A model generated the notes under the pieces. The model was given only the letters and a program-made list of their open reading frames with translations. It was not told the origin of the DNA and made no database searches. A DNA stretch of 11,175 bases from an uncultured Ruminococcus sp. Its GTDB lineage: Bacteria; Bacillota; Clostridia; Oscillospirales; CAG-272. The stretch spans positions 1-11,175 of the forward strand of contig CAJKRH010000055.1 in assembly GCA_905202255.1 (NCBI GenBank). Direction: 5' to 3'. A program made the translations under genes and the position numbers. Shown here piece after piece: positions 1-5,777 of this stretch (its first letter is position 1; each line of letters opens with the position of its first letter).

Positions 1-55
1 CCTCATCCGTCAGCCTACGGCTGCCACCTTCTCCCACTGGAGAAGGCTGGCAAAA
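1..55 (+). repeat. Dispersed hairpin repeat, copy 1 (CCTCATCCGTC type)
   Basis: Begins at the window edge with CCTCATCCGTC. Next comes a small hairpin at 11-23 (CAGCC, loop TAC, GGCTG) and a larger one with arms CCTTCTCC (27-34) and GGAGAAGG (39-46) around a CACT loop, extended by GCCA (23-26) pairing with TGGC (48-51). It matches 10957-11011 everywhere except in the small hairpin, where the sequence differs but pairing is kept. No T tract follows, so it is not a canonical terminator. The element may continue to the left of the window. Confidence 0.85.
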
Positions 56-160
56 AACCAATTTCTTTAAAGTAAAAAGGTACACGCGTAAAAAGATAAT
101 TGCTTTTAAAATGGCACAGCGCAAAATGGCGTAGTTAGTCTGTAGTGATGGGCTTGATAA

Positions 161-261
161 GCCTTCTCCGGTGGGGAATTGACCGATTTGCGGAGCAAAC
201 TCGGTCGGCGGCGCCGAGACTGGGGCAGAATGTGGCGCGGTTTACCGCGACGGATGAGGTG
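161..261 (-). repeat. Diverged inverted copy of the CCTCATCCGTC repeat with an inserted hairpin cassette
   Basis: Read on the minus strand it opens with CACCTCATCCGTC (261-249). A third version of the small hairpin follows (CGCGG, loop TAAA, CCGCG), then CCAC, and it closes with CCGGAGAAGGC (171-161). The expected CCTTCTCC/GGAGAAGG stem is interrupted by the hairpin cassette listed at 178-220. Together with the copy at 1-55 it forms an inverted pair about 260 bp across, resembling a small non-autonomous element with terminal inverted repeats. No transposase is present. Confidence 0.65.
178..220 (+). repeat. ATTGAC hairpin cassette, copy 1
   Basis: ATTGAC leads into a stem with arms GACCGATTTGC (181-191) and GCAAACTCGGTC (195-206), which has one bulged C and a GGA loop. 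The palindrome TCGGC-GGC-GCCGA (205-217) and GAC follow. It shares its order and fixed blocks (ATTGAC, TGCGGAGCA, GTCGGCGnCGCCGAGAC) with 489-531, while the variable stem letters differ and remain paired. Confidence 0.7.
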
Positions 262-326
262 TTACTACTGTATATTGCCGAAACAAACCCTATCTCACTA
301 TGTTCGCACCATATACGCACCCAAAC

Positions 327-442
327 CTGAACCGCGAGGTTCGCCATAGCCCGACATGGCACAGCAGCGAATCCGAGTCGGCGCTTGAGCGTTTCGAACC
401 TGTAGCCGTGGCTCAGCAATTGCGGGACGGTCGGGGCACTTT
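327..442 (+). repeat. 116-bp direct repeat, copy A
   Basis: This stretch aligns without gaps to 11060-11175 (copy B), with 9 differences in 116 positions by my count. It contains a hairpin GAACC-GCGA-GGTTC (329-342) with a GNRA-type tetraloop, GCCAT...ATGGC arms just after it, and an eight-base palindrome GCAATTGC near 415-422 that is GCTATAGC in copy B. Short reading frames run through it on both strands, but copy B breaks them with stops. I read it as a dispersed, possibly structured, non-coding repeat of unknown function. Confidence 0.85.
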
Positions 443-452
443 GTTCGCACGA

Positions 453-468
453 GTCGCCGCGAGGCGAC
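453..468 (+). repeat. Short hairpin with GCGA tetraloop
   Basis: Perfect 6-bp arms GTCGCC (453-458) and GGCGAC (463-468) enclose GCGA, the same loop as in the hairpin at 329-342. It sits just downstream of repeat copy A. The window ends before the matching position after copy B, so its membership in the repeat cannot be tested here. Confidence 0.6.
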
Positions 469-488
469 GGAAGGTGTTTAAAAGAGGG

Positions 489-531
489 ATTGACACATAT
501 GCGGAGCATGTGTGTCGGCGTCGCCGAGACG
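489..531 (+). repeat. ATTGAC hairpin cassette, copy 2
   Basis: ATTGAC is followed by arms GACACATATGC (492-502) and GCATGTGTGTC (506-516), which pair with one G-T wobble around GGA. The palindrome TCGGC-GTC-GCCGA (515-527) and GAC come next. GGG(A)TTGA upstream can also pair with TCAACCC at about 535-541, so a branched fold is possible. It has the same design as 178-220 with different stem letters. Confidence 0.7.
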
Positions 532-563
532 GGAGTCAACCCTTTCCTCTTTTTGTCCTTTTC

Positions 564-589
564 GTTCTTTTCGGACAAGCGAAAAGAAC
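564..589. repeat. Perfect 10-bp inverted repeat
   Basis: Arms GTTCTTTTCG (564-573) and CGAAAAGAAC (580-589) flank GACAAG. Neither strand has a T tract immediately after the stem, so it does not look like an intrinsic terminator. It lies between two other hairpins in the gene-free left end. Confidence 0.6.
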
Positions 590-626
590 ACCATAAGAAA
601 AGTTTTTCCAAGTATCTTTTTTCATC

Positions 627-667
627 GGAAATTGACCGCGTTTGCTTCACGAACGCGGTCAATTTCC
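627..667. repeat. Perfect 16-bp inverted repeat 30 bp past the end of the spore operon
   Basis: Arms GGAAATTGACCGCGTT (627-642) and AACGCGGTCAATTTCC (652-667) pair without mismatch around a 9-base loop. It lies 29 bases beyond the stop of the last minus-strand gene (697). Its position suits transcription termination or 3'-end protection, but on the minus strand the stem is followed by an A-rich stretch (GATGAAAAAAG), not T. It also begins with ATTGACCG like the cassettes at 178 and 489, so it may belong to the repeat family. Confidence 0.7.
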
Positions 668-696
668 CTGCAATCAAAAACAGCCCCTGCACATCC

Positions 697-1206
697 CTAT
701 TCATAGTACGGATTATTCACAAACGCATTATAATTCGTCGCCATGGCATCCCATGTTTTGGCATCGACAACGCCTGTCTGCGGCAGGCGGTTTATTCCCT
801 GAAAATGTGTGACGGCATCCTTTGTTTCCGTATTATATACGCCGCTCGGGGAAATTTCATAGTAGTCGTCATATACATGCGAGAGCGCATTCAGCATGAG
901 CTGTACCGCCATCACGATATCGCTTATTTCGCCGGCTTTCACCGCATAATTTGAGTGAGGAAAAACATAAAGCGGAGTTCCGCCGCCCGTTATCCTGCCG
1001 ACGGCAGCGGTGAAAAGTGCCGTTATCATATCCCATGTGGCATTGTCCACTCTGCCTGTCACGGGAAGCCCGTTTTGCTCCTGCAATTCGGAAACGGCAT
1101 CCGCCGTTTCCCTGTCGTATACCCCCGAGGGATTGACCACATCAATACATTTATCAATCTGCGCTATGCGCCGAAGCATCACCTGAAGCTCATATATTTC
1201 ATTCAT
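697..1206 (-). CDS. Small protein made of two peptidoglycan-binding repeats
   Basis: A 169-residue protein with two copies of a PG_binding_1-like repeat and almost nothing else. The first lies at about residues 1-62 (PSGVYDRETADAVSELQEQN, then GLPVTGRVDNATW) and the second at about 92-155 (PSGVYNTETKDAVTHFQ, then LPQTGVVDAKTW). This family typically binds peptidoglycan. No catalytic domain, signal peptide or membrane segment is visible. The start at 1206 is chosen because ATG overlaps the stop of the upstream SleC-like gene by 8 bases (AATGAATGA), which implies translational coupling; an in-frame ATG at 1224 is possible but lacks a clear ribosome site. Its repeats resemble those of the upstream protein, so it may have arisen from that protein's C-terminus and act as its cortex-binding accessory. 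That role is inference. Confidence 0.8.
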   Translation of the reverse strand: MNEIYELQVMLRRIAQIDKCIDVVNPSGVYDRETADAVSELQEQNGLPVTGRVDNATWDMITALFTAAVGRITGGGTPLYVFPHSNYAVKAGEISDIVMAVQLMLNALSHVYDDYYEISPSGVYNTETKDAVTHFQGINRLPQTGVVDAKTWDAMATNYNAFVNNPYYE

Positions 1207-2644
1207 TTGCGCCACCGCCTTCATCTGTATTTTCCGTCTCGGAATAGGAAAATTTATCGCTGTTCCCGGGATATTGCCCCGCGACGCGGGCATTTCCGCT
1301 TTCAACATATGTATAGATATTGGCAAGCGCGCTCCAGAGAAGCGGACCCACCGTTCCCGTTATCGGAAAATCAAAAACAGCCTGCGCGGCATAAACCGCA
1401 TCGCGCGTTTCCTCGCCGAAAATGCCGTCCTCCGGAACGGTCGGTATCTGCCCGTATTCCTTGCCTGCGGCATTCAGATATTTTTGCAGGGTCAGCACAT
1501 CGTCACCCTCAAAGCCGAGCTTGAGAAAACGCCCCGGAAAGGGCTTGCTCGAAACGCCGAGCTGTTCGGGTGTTACCGTTGCTACGGCACCCGTATAAAC
1601 ATCAAAGAGCGTATACCATGTTTCCGCATCCATTACGCCTGTCTGCGGCAGACCGTACTGCTCCTGAAAGGCGCGGACAGCCTCCGCTGTCGCCTCGTCG
1701 TATGTTCCCGTGACCTCGATGATGGGTATATCGGGATTGAAAAGCCCGACTATGCGCAGAAAATACTGTACAACGGAAACACCCATGCCGCTGTCGCCGA
1801 GCTTCAGACTTGCCGGAAACAGCTTCTGCACTTCACCTATCAGCACGCCCTCGCTCTGTATCTCGCTCAGCCGCTTCACGGAATTGAAAACAAACTGTAT
1901 CTTATACCATGTGGCGGGACCTACTATTCCATCCTGCGTGAGGTTGAAAATGCGTTGAAATTCCTTTACGGCGGCTTCCGTTTCGGGTCCGTAAATGCCG
2001 TCCACGGGCTGAATTTTCGGAATCGACGGATAATTTGCCGATATCCTGTTCAGGCGCACCTGAATGAAGCGCACATTATTTCCGTAATAGCCGAGCTTTA
2101 TGGGACCTGCGGGCAGCGACGGCTCTATATTTGCGATAGGCGCGTCGGTGACAAGCTCGATATCGTCCCCATAGTAATTTTTAAGGATATCATAAGGCGT
2201 AAGCCCCTGCTCGGCAAGGCTGACGCTGCCCCATTGCGAAATCCCGTCACAGGTGACGGTCGTACCGTTGCAGTATGAGGCGAAAAGCGGCTCTAACGAA
2301 TTTTCTCGCCTGATATAGCTATTGAAGATTTCATCCACTATCCGGCTTATGTTTTCAAAAATTTCCCTGCCGTTTACAAAGGACTGGTCATAAGCCGTGG
2401 AATTGGTGATATCGAAATCATAGCCGAGCGAAGGGTAATGCTCGGTATAGACTCTGTTGAGCGCAAAGGATATCTGCGCGTAGATATTTGCGCGGATGGC
2501 GTTTTCCGGCCATGTGGGATAAACCTCGCTTGAGGCGACATTTTTTATGTAATCGGGAAAGCTTACGGTGACATTTGCGGCGGCGGAGTCGGGCGCGCCG
2601 AGATGCACCGTTATCGTTTCTGGAATGACGGGATAAATATCCAT
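1199..2644 (-). CDS. sleC: SleC-like spore cortex-lytic protein: SpoIID domain plus three peptidoglycan-binding repeats
   Basis: A 481-residue protein. Residues about 8-155 form a SpoIID/LytB-like domain of the clostridial SleC type: NVASSEVYPTWPENAI near 35-50, DITNSTAYDQ near 78-87, SYCNGTT...CDGISQWGS near 123-140, and a closing ILKNYYGDDIE. Glu40 in SSEVYP aligns with the catalytic glutamate of SpoIID, whose family cleaves glycan strands as lytic transglycosylases. Three PG_binding_1 repeats follow at about 172-228, 268-344 and 371-438, each ending in a GxxGxxTW-like motif. SleC degrades cortex peptidoglycan during germination. Unlike classical SleC, this ORF has no N-terminal pro-domain; a matching domain is the separate upstream gene. 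No signal peptide is seen. A strong ribosome site (AGGAGG) lies 6 bases before the ATG, and the upstream stop is 12 bases away. Family assignment is firm, exact orthology less so. Confidence 0.85.
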   Translation of the reverse strand: MDIYPVIPETITVHLGAPDSAAANVTVSFPDYIKNVASSEVYPTWPENAIRANIYAQISFALNRVYTEHYPSLGYDFDITNSTAYDQSFVNGREIFENISRIVDEIFNSYIRRENSLEPLFASYCNGTTVTCDGISQWGSVSLAEQGLTPYDILKNYYGDDIELVTDAPIANIEPSLPAGPIKLGYYGNNVRFIQVRLNRISANYPSIPKIQPVDGIYGPETEAAVKEFQRIFNLTQDGIVGPATWYKIQFVFNSVKRLSEIQSEGVLIGEVQKLFPASLKLGDSGMGVSVVQYFLRIVGLFNPDIPIIEVTGTYDEATAEAVRAFQEQYGLPQTGVMDAETWYTLFDVYTGAVATVTPEQLGVSSKPFPGRFLKLGFEGDDVLTLQKYLNAAGKEYGQIPTVPEDGIFGEETRDAVYAAQAVFDFPITGTVGPLLWSALANIYTYVESGNARVAGQYPGNSDKFSYSETENTDEGGGANE

Positions 2645-2656
2645 TTTTTCCTCCTG

Positions 2657-3067
2657 TCAGAGATTCGGCGGCTCGCTCTCGTTCACCGTCAGATTAAGGT
2701 CGGGATTGACGGTGAAATTCTGCGAATCGGGTATCGGAATGGCGTTCACGCTCTGAATGGAGGTCTGCCCCGCAAAAACAGGTACATTCAGTGCCGTATA
2801 GCCGTAATATCCGTCTGCCGACACCTCTATATTTACTACGGAATACGGAAGGGTAGTGCTCCCGGGGATAAGCGAAAGCGACGGGTCGGGAGCAGGAACA
2901 GCGAGCGCATCCGTCCTGCCGTCGCTGTCGGTTACCATGACCGAATATATTTTCGGTACACCGTCCGTCACCGTGCGCACGGCTACCGCGGCATTCGGTA
3001 TCGGCATGGCGCCGAATGCGGACGAGACCTGAACTATGAGATATCCCACAGATGAATTTTCTGCCAT
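2657..3067 (-). CDS. Small beta-rich protein resembling the N-terminal pro-domain of SleC
   Basis: A 136-residue protein that begins SSVGYLIVQVSSAFGAMPIPNAAVAV, followed by VTDSDGRTDALAVPAP and a strand-rich segment ending INAIPIPDSQ-like. This is the layout of a carboxypeptidase-regulatory/Ig-like beta-sandwich (G-x-L-x-V-x-V...PhxxAxV...T-D-x-x-G). Clostridial SleC starts with a comparable domain that is removed by a Csp protease on activation. Here it is a free protein encoded immediately before the SpoIID-bearing gene, so a regulatory or chaperone-like role for that enzyme is a reasonable inference. The start at 3067 is preferred over the upstream in-frame ATG at 3142 because AAAGGAG lies 7 bases before it, and the extra 25 residues would translate a hairpin. 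It has no signal peptide, transmembrane segment or catalytic motif. Confidence 0.75.
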   Translation of the reverse strand: MAENSSVGYLIVQVSSAFGAMPIPNAAVAVRTVTDGVPKIYSVMVTDSDGRTDALAVPAPDPSLSLIPGSTTLPYSVVNIEVSADGYYGYTALNVPVFAGQTSIQSVNAIPIPDSQNFTVNPDLNLTVNESEPPNL

Positions 3068-3091
3068 ATATTTTCTCCTTTCGGGTTTCGT

Positions 3092-3120
3092 GCGGACTCT
3101 CGCCGAAAACGAAAGTCCGC
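3092..3120 (-). promoter_or_regulatory. 11-bp hairpin in the leader of the SleC-like genes
   Basis: On the minus strand GCGGACTTTCG (3120-3110) pairs with CGAGAGTCCGC (3102-3092) through 11 positions, one of them G-U, around a 7-base loop. It ends 10 bases before the AAAGGAG ribosome site of the gene starting at 3067. There is no T tract after it, so attenuation by intrinsic termination is unlikely. Stabilisation or processing of the downstream mRNA is possible. Confidence 0.55.
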
Positions 3121-3130
3121 CCACTGTCAC

Positions 3131-3138
3131 ATTATATG
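3131..3138 (-). promoter_or_regulatory. CATATAAT box, possible -10 of a mother-cell or vegetative promoter
   Basis: CATATAAT on the minus strand fits the sigma-E -10 pattern CATAYAMT and also contains TATAAT. It overlaps the end of the membrane-protein gene and would place a transcript start just before the hairpin at 3120-3092. No good -35 is present for either factor: GTAGCAA is at the sigma-E position and GTAGCA at the sigma-A position. The call is therefore weak. Confidence 0.25.
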
Positions 3139-3141
3139 GCA

Positions 3142-4152
3142 TTATCCTCTTTTTGCTACGCCTCGGCGGCTCTTTTTATTTCGGAAAAGCACGTCGGCTG
3201 CGAGCATGACGACAAAAAATACATTTACGACGGCGGCAATATCAAAGAGGAGACGGCAGGCACGACCGCCGCGCGAAAAAGCGGCGAGCGTTGCCGCAGA
3301 GGAGAGCCATATCACGGAGGAAACAGCAGTTTTTGCCGCGGTGCTTTTCTGCGAGGAAGCGCAGTCGCACAGGGTGAAGGCATATGCTCCGAGCCTGATA
3401 AAGGAGAAAATCCATTCGGCGAAAATGAAGAATATTTTTACGCCGGCTGTATACGCTGCATGGGCGACGAGCGCATGAAATACAGCCGCCGAGACAAATG
3501 CACCGCAGGAAACTGCAAGCACGGAGAGCGCACGGTTTTCGGGTACTTTTGAGCGTGCGCCGAATGCCGCCGTTATATCGGGATCACCGCCGCAACAGGT
3601 ATGTGAAACGAGGCAGAATACGGCTCCCATTCCGCCGAGTGCATTCAGCGCACTGTATGCGTCGGCATAGGTACAGATATAAAGTGAGGGATGCGAGAAA
3701 AGCGCGAGCAGGGCAAGCGGCACCGCTATCATGACGCTTATCTGCGCACTGCCCGAAACGGCACCCGCGCCGCACATTGCCGACCATACGCAGATAAGCA
3801 CGATTATGAGAAAGACCGCACTTCCACAGCCGCCGTAAACGGAGCTTATGCGTATGCAGAGCGAAACGGCATCGCACGAGAGCGAAACCGCCGTCATCGC
3901 CGCGATAAGTCCGCAGAAGAGCGGTGCGGCACCTCTGCCGATGCCCGCCTCAAAATACAGGCGGAGATTTCCGCTCTGCCTGCGTGCGCCGAGCGTAGCG
4001 GCGAGGCTTATCGCGAGCGAAACGAGGATATAGAAGGCGAGGGAAGAAAAATCGCGCACGCCGTAGATATACAGCCCCGAAACGCCGCAGAAGAAAAGTG
4101 AAAAGAAGAGCGCAGGCAGAGAGAGCCCGTCTCTTTTTCGCTTTTTTATCAT
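3142..4152 (-). CDS. Ten-segment membrane protein in the GerAB position, probable diverged germination permease
   Basis: A 336-residue integral membrane protein with about ten hydrophobic segments, near residues 11-30, 36-55, 74-95, 113-134, 137-153, 171-186, 209-233, 239-258, 270-290 and 301-323. GerAB-type germinant permeases have about ten segments and roughly 360 residues, so size and topology fit. I cannot point to a convincing GerAB motif, and the sequence is rich in Ala, Ser and Cys. The call rests mainly on position: its ATG overlaps the stop of the GerA-family gene by four bases (ATGA), with AAAGGAGG upstream, implying coupled translation of two partners. In known receptors the A and B subunits sit together in the spore inner membrane and the B subunit senses germinant. 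The permease function is inference; another transporter-like protein is possible. Confidence 0.6.
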   Translation of the reverse strand: MIKKRKRDGLSLPALFFSLFFCGVSGLYIYGVRDFSSLAFYILVSLAISLAATLGARRQSGNLRLYFEAGIGRGAAPLFCGLIAAMTAVSLSCDAVSLCIRISSVYGGCGSAVFLIIVLICVWSAMCGAGAVSGSAQISVMIAVPLALLALFSHPSLYICTYADAYSALNALGGMGAVFCLVSHTCCGGDPDITAAFGARSKVPENRALSVLAVSCGAFVSAAVFHALVAHAAYTAGVKIFFIFAEWIFSFIRLGAYAFTLCDCASSQKSTAAKTAVSSVIWLSSAATLAAFSRGGRACRLLFDIAAVVNVFFVVMLAADVLFRNKKSRRGVAKRG

Positions 4153-5627
4153 CTCTCCGTATCCTCCTTTTTTCTGCCGCAGGTGCGTATCATGCGCTTG
4201 CCGGAGAGCGCCGAGGGCGAGTATTTCATCTTCCATACGGGGAGCATGAAGATGCTGTCCTGCATGGCGCTGAAATCCATCGGCGCGAGAGGGTAGAGAT
4301 ACGGCACGCCGAAGCTTTTTTTCGAGCAGAACGAGAGTATACTCAGCGCAAGTGCCGCGGAAAACCCGAAAAGCCCGAAGGCTCCTGCCGCAAGTATCAT
4401 CGCAAGGCGATATATCACATTCGGATTCATATACGGCGGCGCAATGAAATTGCATATCGCGGCAAGCGCGACGAAAACCATAACGGTAGATGAGGCGATA
4501 CCCGCCTTCACGGCGCTTTCTCCGAGGATGAGCGAGCCGACAAGCCCGACAGCACTGCCCACGGCTTTCGGCATGCGGAGTCCTACCTCGCGCACTATCT
4601 CAAAGAGCAAAAATATCAGTATCACCTCGGCAAATATCGAAAAACGCATTCCCTCGCGCGATTTCAGCAGAGCTTCCTCAAAGGCGGCTGGAAGCAGAGA
4701 GGGATGCCATACCGTCAGCGCCACAAAAAGTGCGGGCAGATATATGCCGGTGGTCATAGCGACAAAACGGAGCAGGCGCACAAAGCAGGCGTAAAAGACG
4801 CTTTTGGAATAGTCCTCCGTCACCTGAAGCGCCTCGCAGAAAAGATACGGCACGGTCAGCACAACGGGCGAGCCGTCCACTATCACGGCGGCGCGCCCCT
4901 CGAGCATTTTGGCAGCCACCTTGTCGGGTCGCTCGGAATTGCCTGCCGTGGGATAAAGCGAACAGCCGCCGTCCTGTATATAAAGCTCGATATAGCCAGA
5001 ATCAAGTATGCTGTCCGCCTTTATCGCGCGAAGCCGCGAGAGCAGCTCGTTTATCACATTTTTATCGGCTATGCCCTCTATATACATGACGGAAACGGAG
5101 GTTTTCGTAAGCGACCCTATCTGCATATCTATCTTTTTCAGCCGCTCCGTTTTCAGCCGTCGCCGCAGGAGCATGGCATTCTGCTCGCCGCTCTCGACAA
5201 AGCCCTCGTGTGCGCCGCGGATGACATTTTCCGTCTCAGGCTCCGTGACGGAGCGCCCCTCTTCGTTTTTTGTCGATACCGAGAGCATGCGGCATCCGCC
5301 ATCGCCGTATGCGTAGAGAACAAGGCATGAGCCCTCCAGTATCGCTTCTTTTGCCCCATCCGTGTCCGCTATATCCGAAACCGACGAGCAGGTTATCGCC
5401 GATTCGGGTGAAAATTCCCGCTCATTGTCGCCGGAAAATGCGCCCTCCTCATATGCGCGGCAAACGGGCGATATGATATATTCCGTTATCATGCGCTTGG
5501 AGGAATAATTGCTTAAATACATCACCGAAAGGCGAAGCCGACCGAGCGTTATCTCCCTTTCGCTAAAATCGGCGACATCCGCAAATATCCCCTTTACCGC
5601 CGCTTTTATTCCGCTATAGTTTTCCAT
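4149..5627 (-). CDS. gerAA: GerA-family spore germination receptor subunit A
   Basis: A 492-residue protein with the GerA/SpoVAF family layout. A soluble N-terminal region of about 265 residues contains EPETENVIRGAHEGFVES (129-146), followed by NAMLLRRRLKTERL and a second subdomain with GYIELYIQDG and VDGSPVVLTVPYLFCEALQVTEDY (250-273). The membrane region is after about 275, with LPALFVALTVWHPSLLP, SREGMRFSIFAEV, FEIVREVGLRMPKAVGSAVGLVG and LGESAVKAGIASS. These are hallmark blocks of the family, which forms germinant-gated receptors in the spore inner membrane. The start at 5627 has AAGG nine bases upstream; an in-frame ATG at 5633 lies too close to it. The gene follows the spoIVA terminator and a sigma-G-like promoter and overlaps the GerAB-like gene by four bases. 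No GerAC-type lipoprotein gene is present. SpoVAF is an alternative, but no spoVA genes are nearby. Confidence 0.9.
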   Translation of the reverse strand: MENYSGIKAAVKGIFADVADFSEREITLGRLRLSVMYLSNYSSKRMITEYIISPVCRAYEEGAFSGDNEREFSPESAITCSSVSDIADTDGAKEAILEGSCLVLYAYGDGGCRMLSVSTKNEEGRSVTEPETENVIRGAHEGFVESGEQNAMLLRRRLKTERLKKIDMQIGSLTKTSVSVMYIEGIADKNVINELLSRLRAIKADSILDSGYIELYIQDGGCSLYPTAGNSERPDKVAAKMLEGRAAVIVDGSPVVLTVPYLFCEALQVTEDYSKSVFYACFVRLLRFVAMTTGIYLPALFVALTVWHPSLLPAAFEEALLKSREGMRFSIFAEVILIFLLFEIVREVGLRMPKAVGSAVGLVGSLILGESAVKAGIASSTVMVFVALAAICNFIAPPYMNPNVIYRLAMILAAGAFGLFGFSAALALSILSFCSKKSFGVPYLYPLAPMDFSAMQDSIFMLPVWKMKYSPSALSGKRMIRTCGRKKEDTER

Positions 5628-5654
5628 TTTCATCTGCCTTTGCTTTTTTGTTTT

Positions 5655-5683
5655 TATTATTTTGCAAAATGAGAAAAATATAC
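5655..5683 (-). promoter_or_regulatory. Sigma-G-like promoter of the germination genes
   Basis: On the minus strand GTATA (5683-5679) is separated by 17 bases from AATAATA (5661-5655). The sigma-G consensus is about GHATR, 17-18 bases, CATNMTA, so five of five and six of seven positions agree. The predicted start is near 5648, about 20 bases before the gerAA ATG. Forespore (sigma-G) control is the known mode for gerA operons. The region is AT-rich, so chance matches are possible. Confidence 0.5.
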
Positions 5684-5723
5684 TTCGCGCGGCGCGGGCT
5701 TTTCACAAAGGCGGCTCACGGCG

Positions 5724-5762
5724 AAAAATCCCCTCGCGCGGCATATGCGCACGAGGGGATTA
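5724..5762 (-). terminator. Intrinsic terminator of spoIVA
   Basis: On the minus strand AATCCCCTCG (5761-5752) pairs with CGAGGGGATT (5736-5727), extended inward by TGCG/CGCG with one wobble, around a short loop. It is followed by a T5 run that starts within the stem end. It begins 16 bases past the spoIVA stop and separates spoIVA from the germination operon. Confidence 0.9.
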
Positions 5763-5777
5763 TGATATTCATTCTTA

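Noticed and set aside
327..442. tRNA or tRNA-like gene suggested by GTTTCGAACC
   Set aside because: The short T-arm-like string has no matching acceptor stem, anticodon arm or CCA end, and the surrounding helices do not form a cloverleaf.
1..531. CRISPR array suggested by several similar hairpin units
   Set aside because: Units are unequal in length and spacing and some are inverted. There are no regular spacers and no cas genes.
135..704. 189-codon minus-strand open frame across the left-end repeats
   Set aside because: It runs through three hairpin repeats and the 116-bp repeat, has no recognisable domain or good ribosome site, and the same frame in repeat copy B (11060-11175) contains a TAG and several amino-acid-changing differences. 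I treat it as spurious.
490..954. 154-codon plus-strand open frame
   Set aside because: It begins within a hairpin cassette and then overlaps the peptidoglycan-binding gene on the opposite strand. Its product looks like antisense translation of that gene.
1274..2278. 334-codon plus-strand open frame opposite the SleC-like gene
   Set aside because: It lies wholly antisense to a well-supported gene and has no promoter, ribosome site or recognisable motif.
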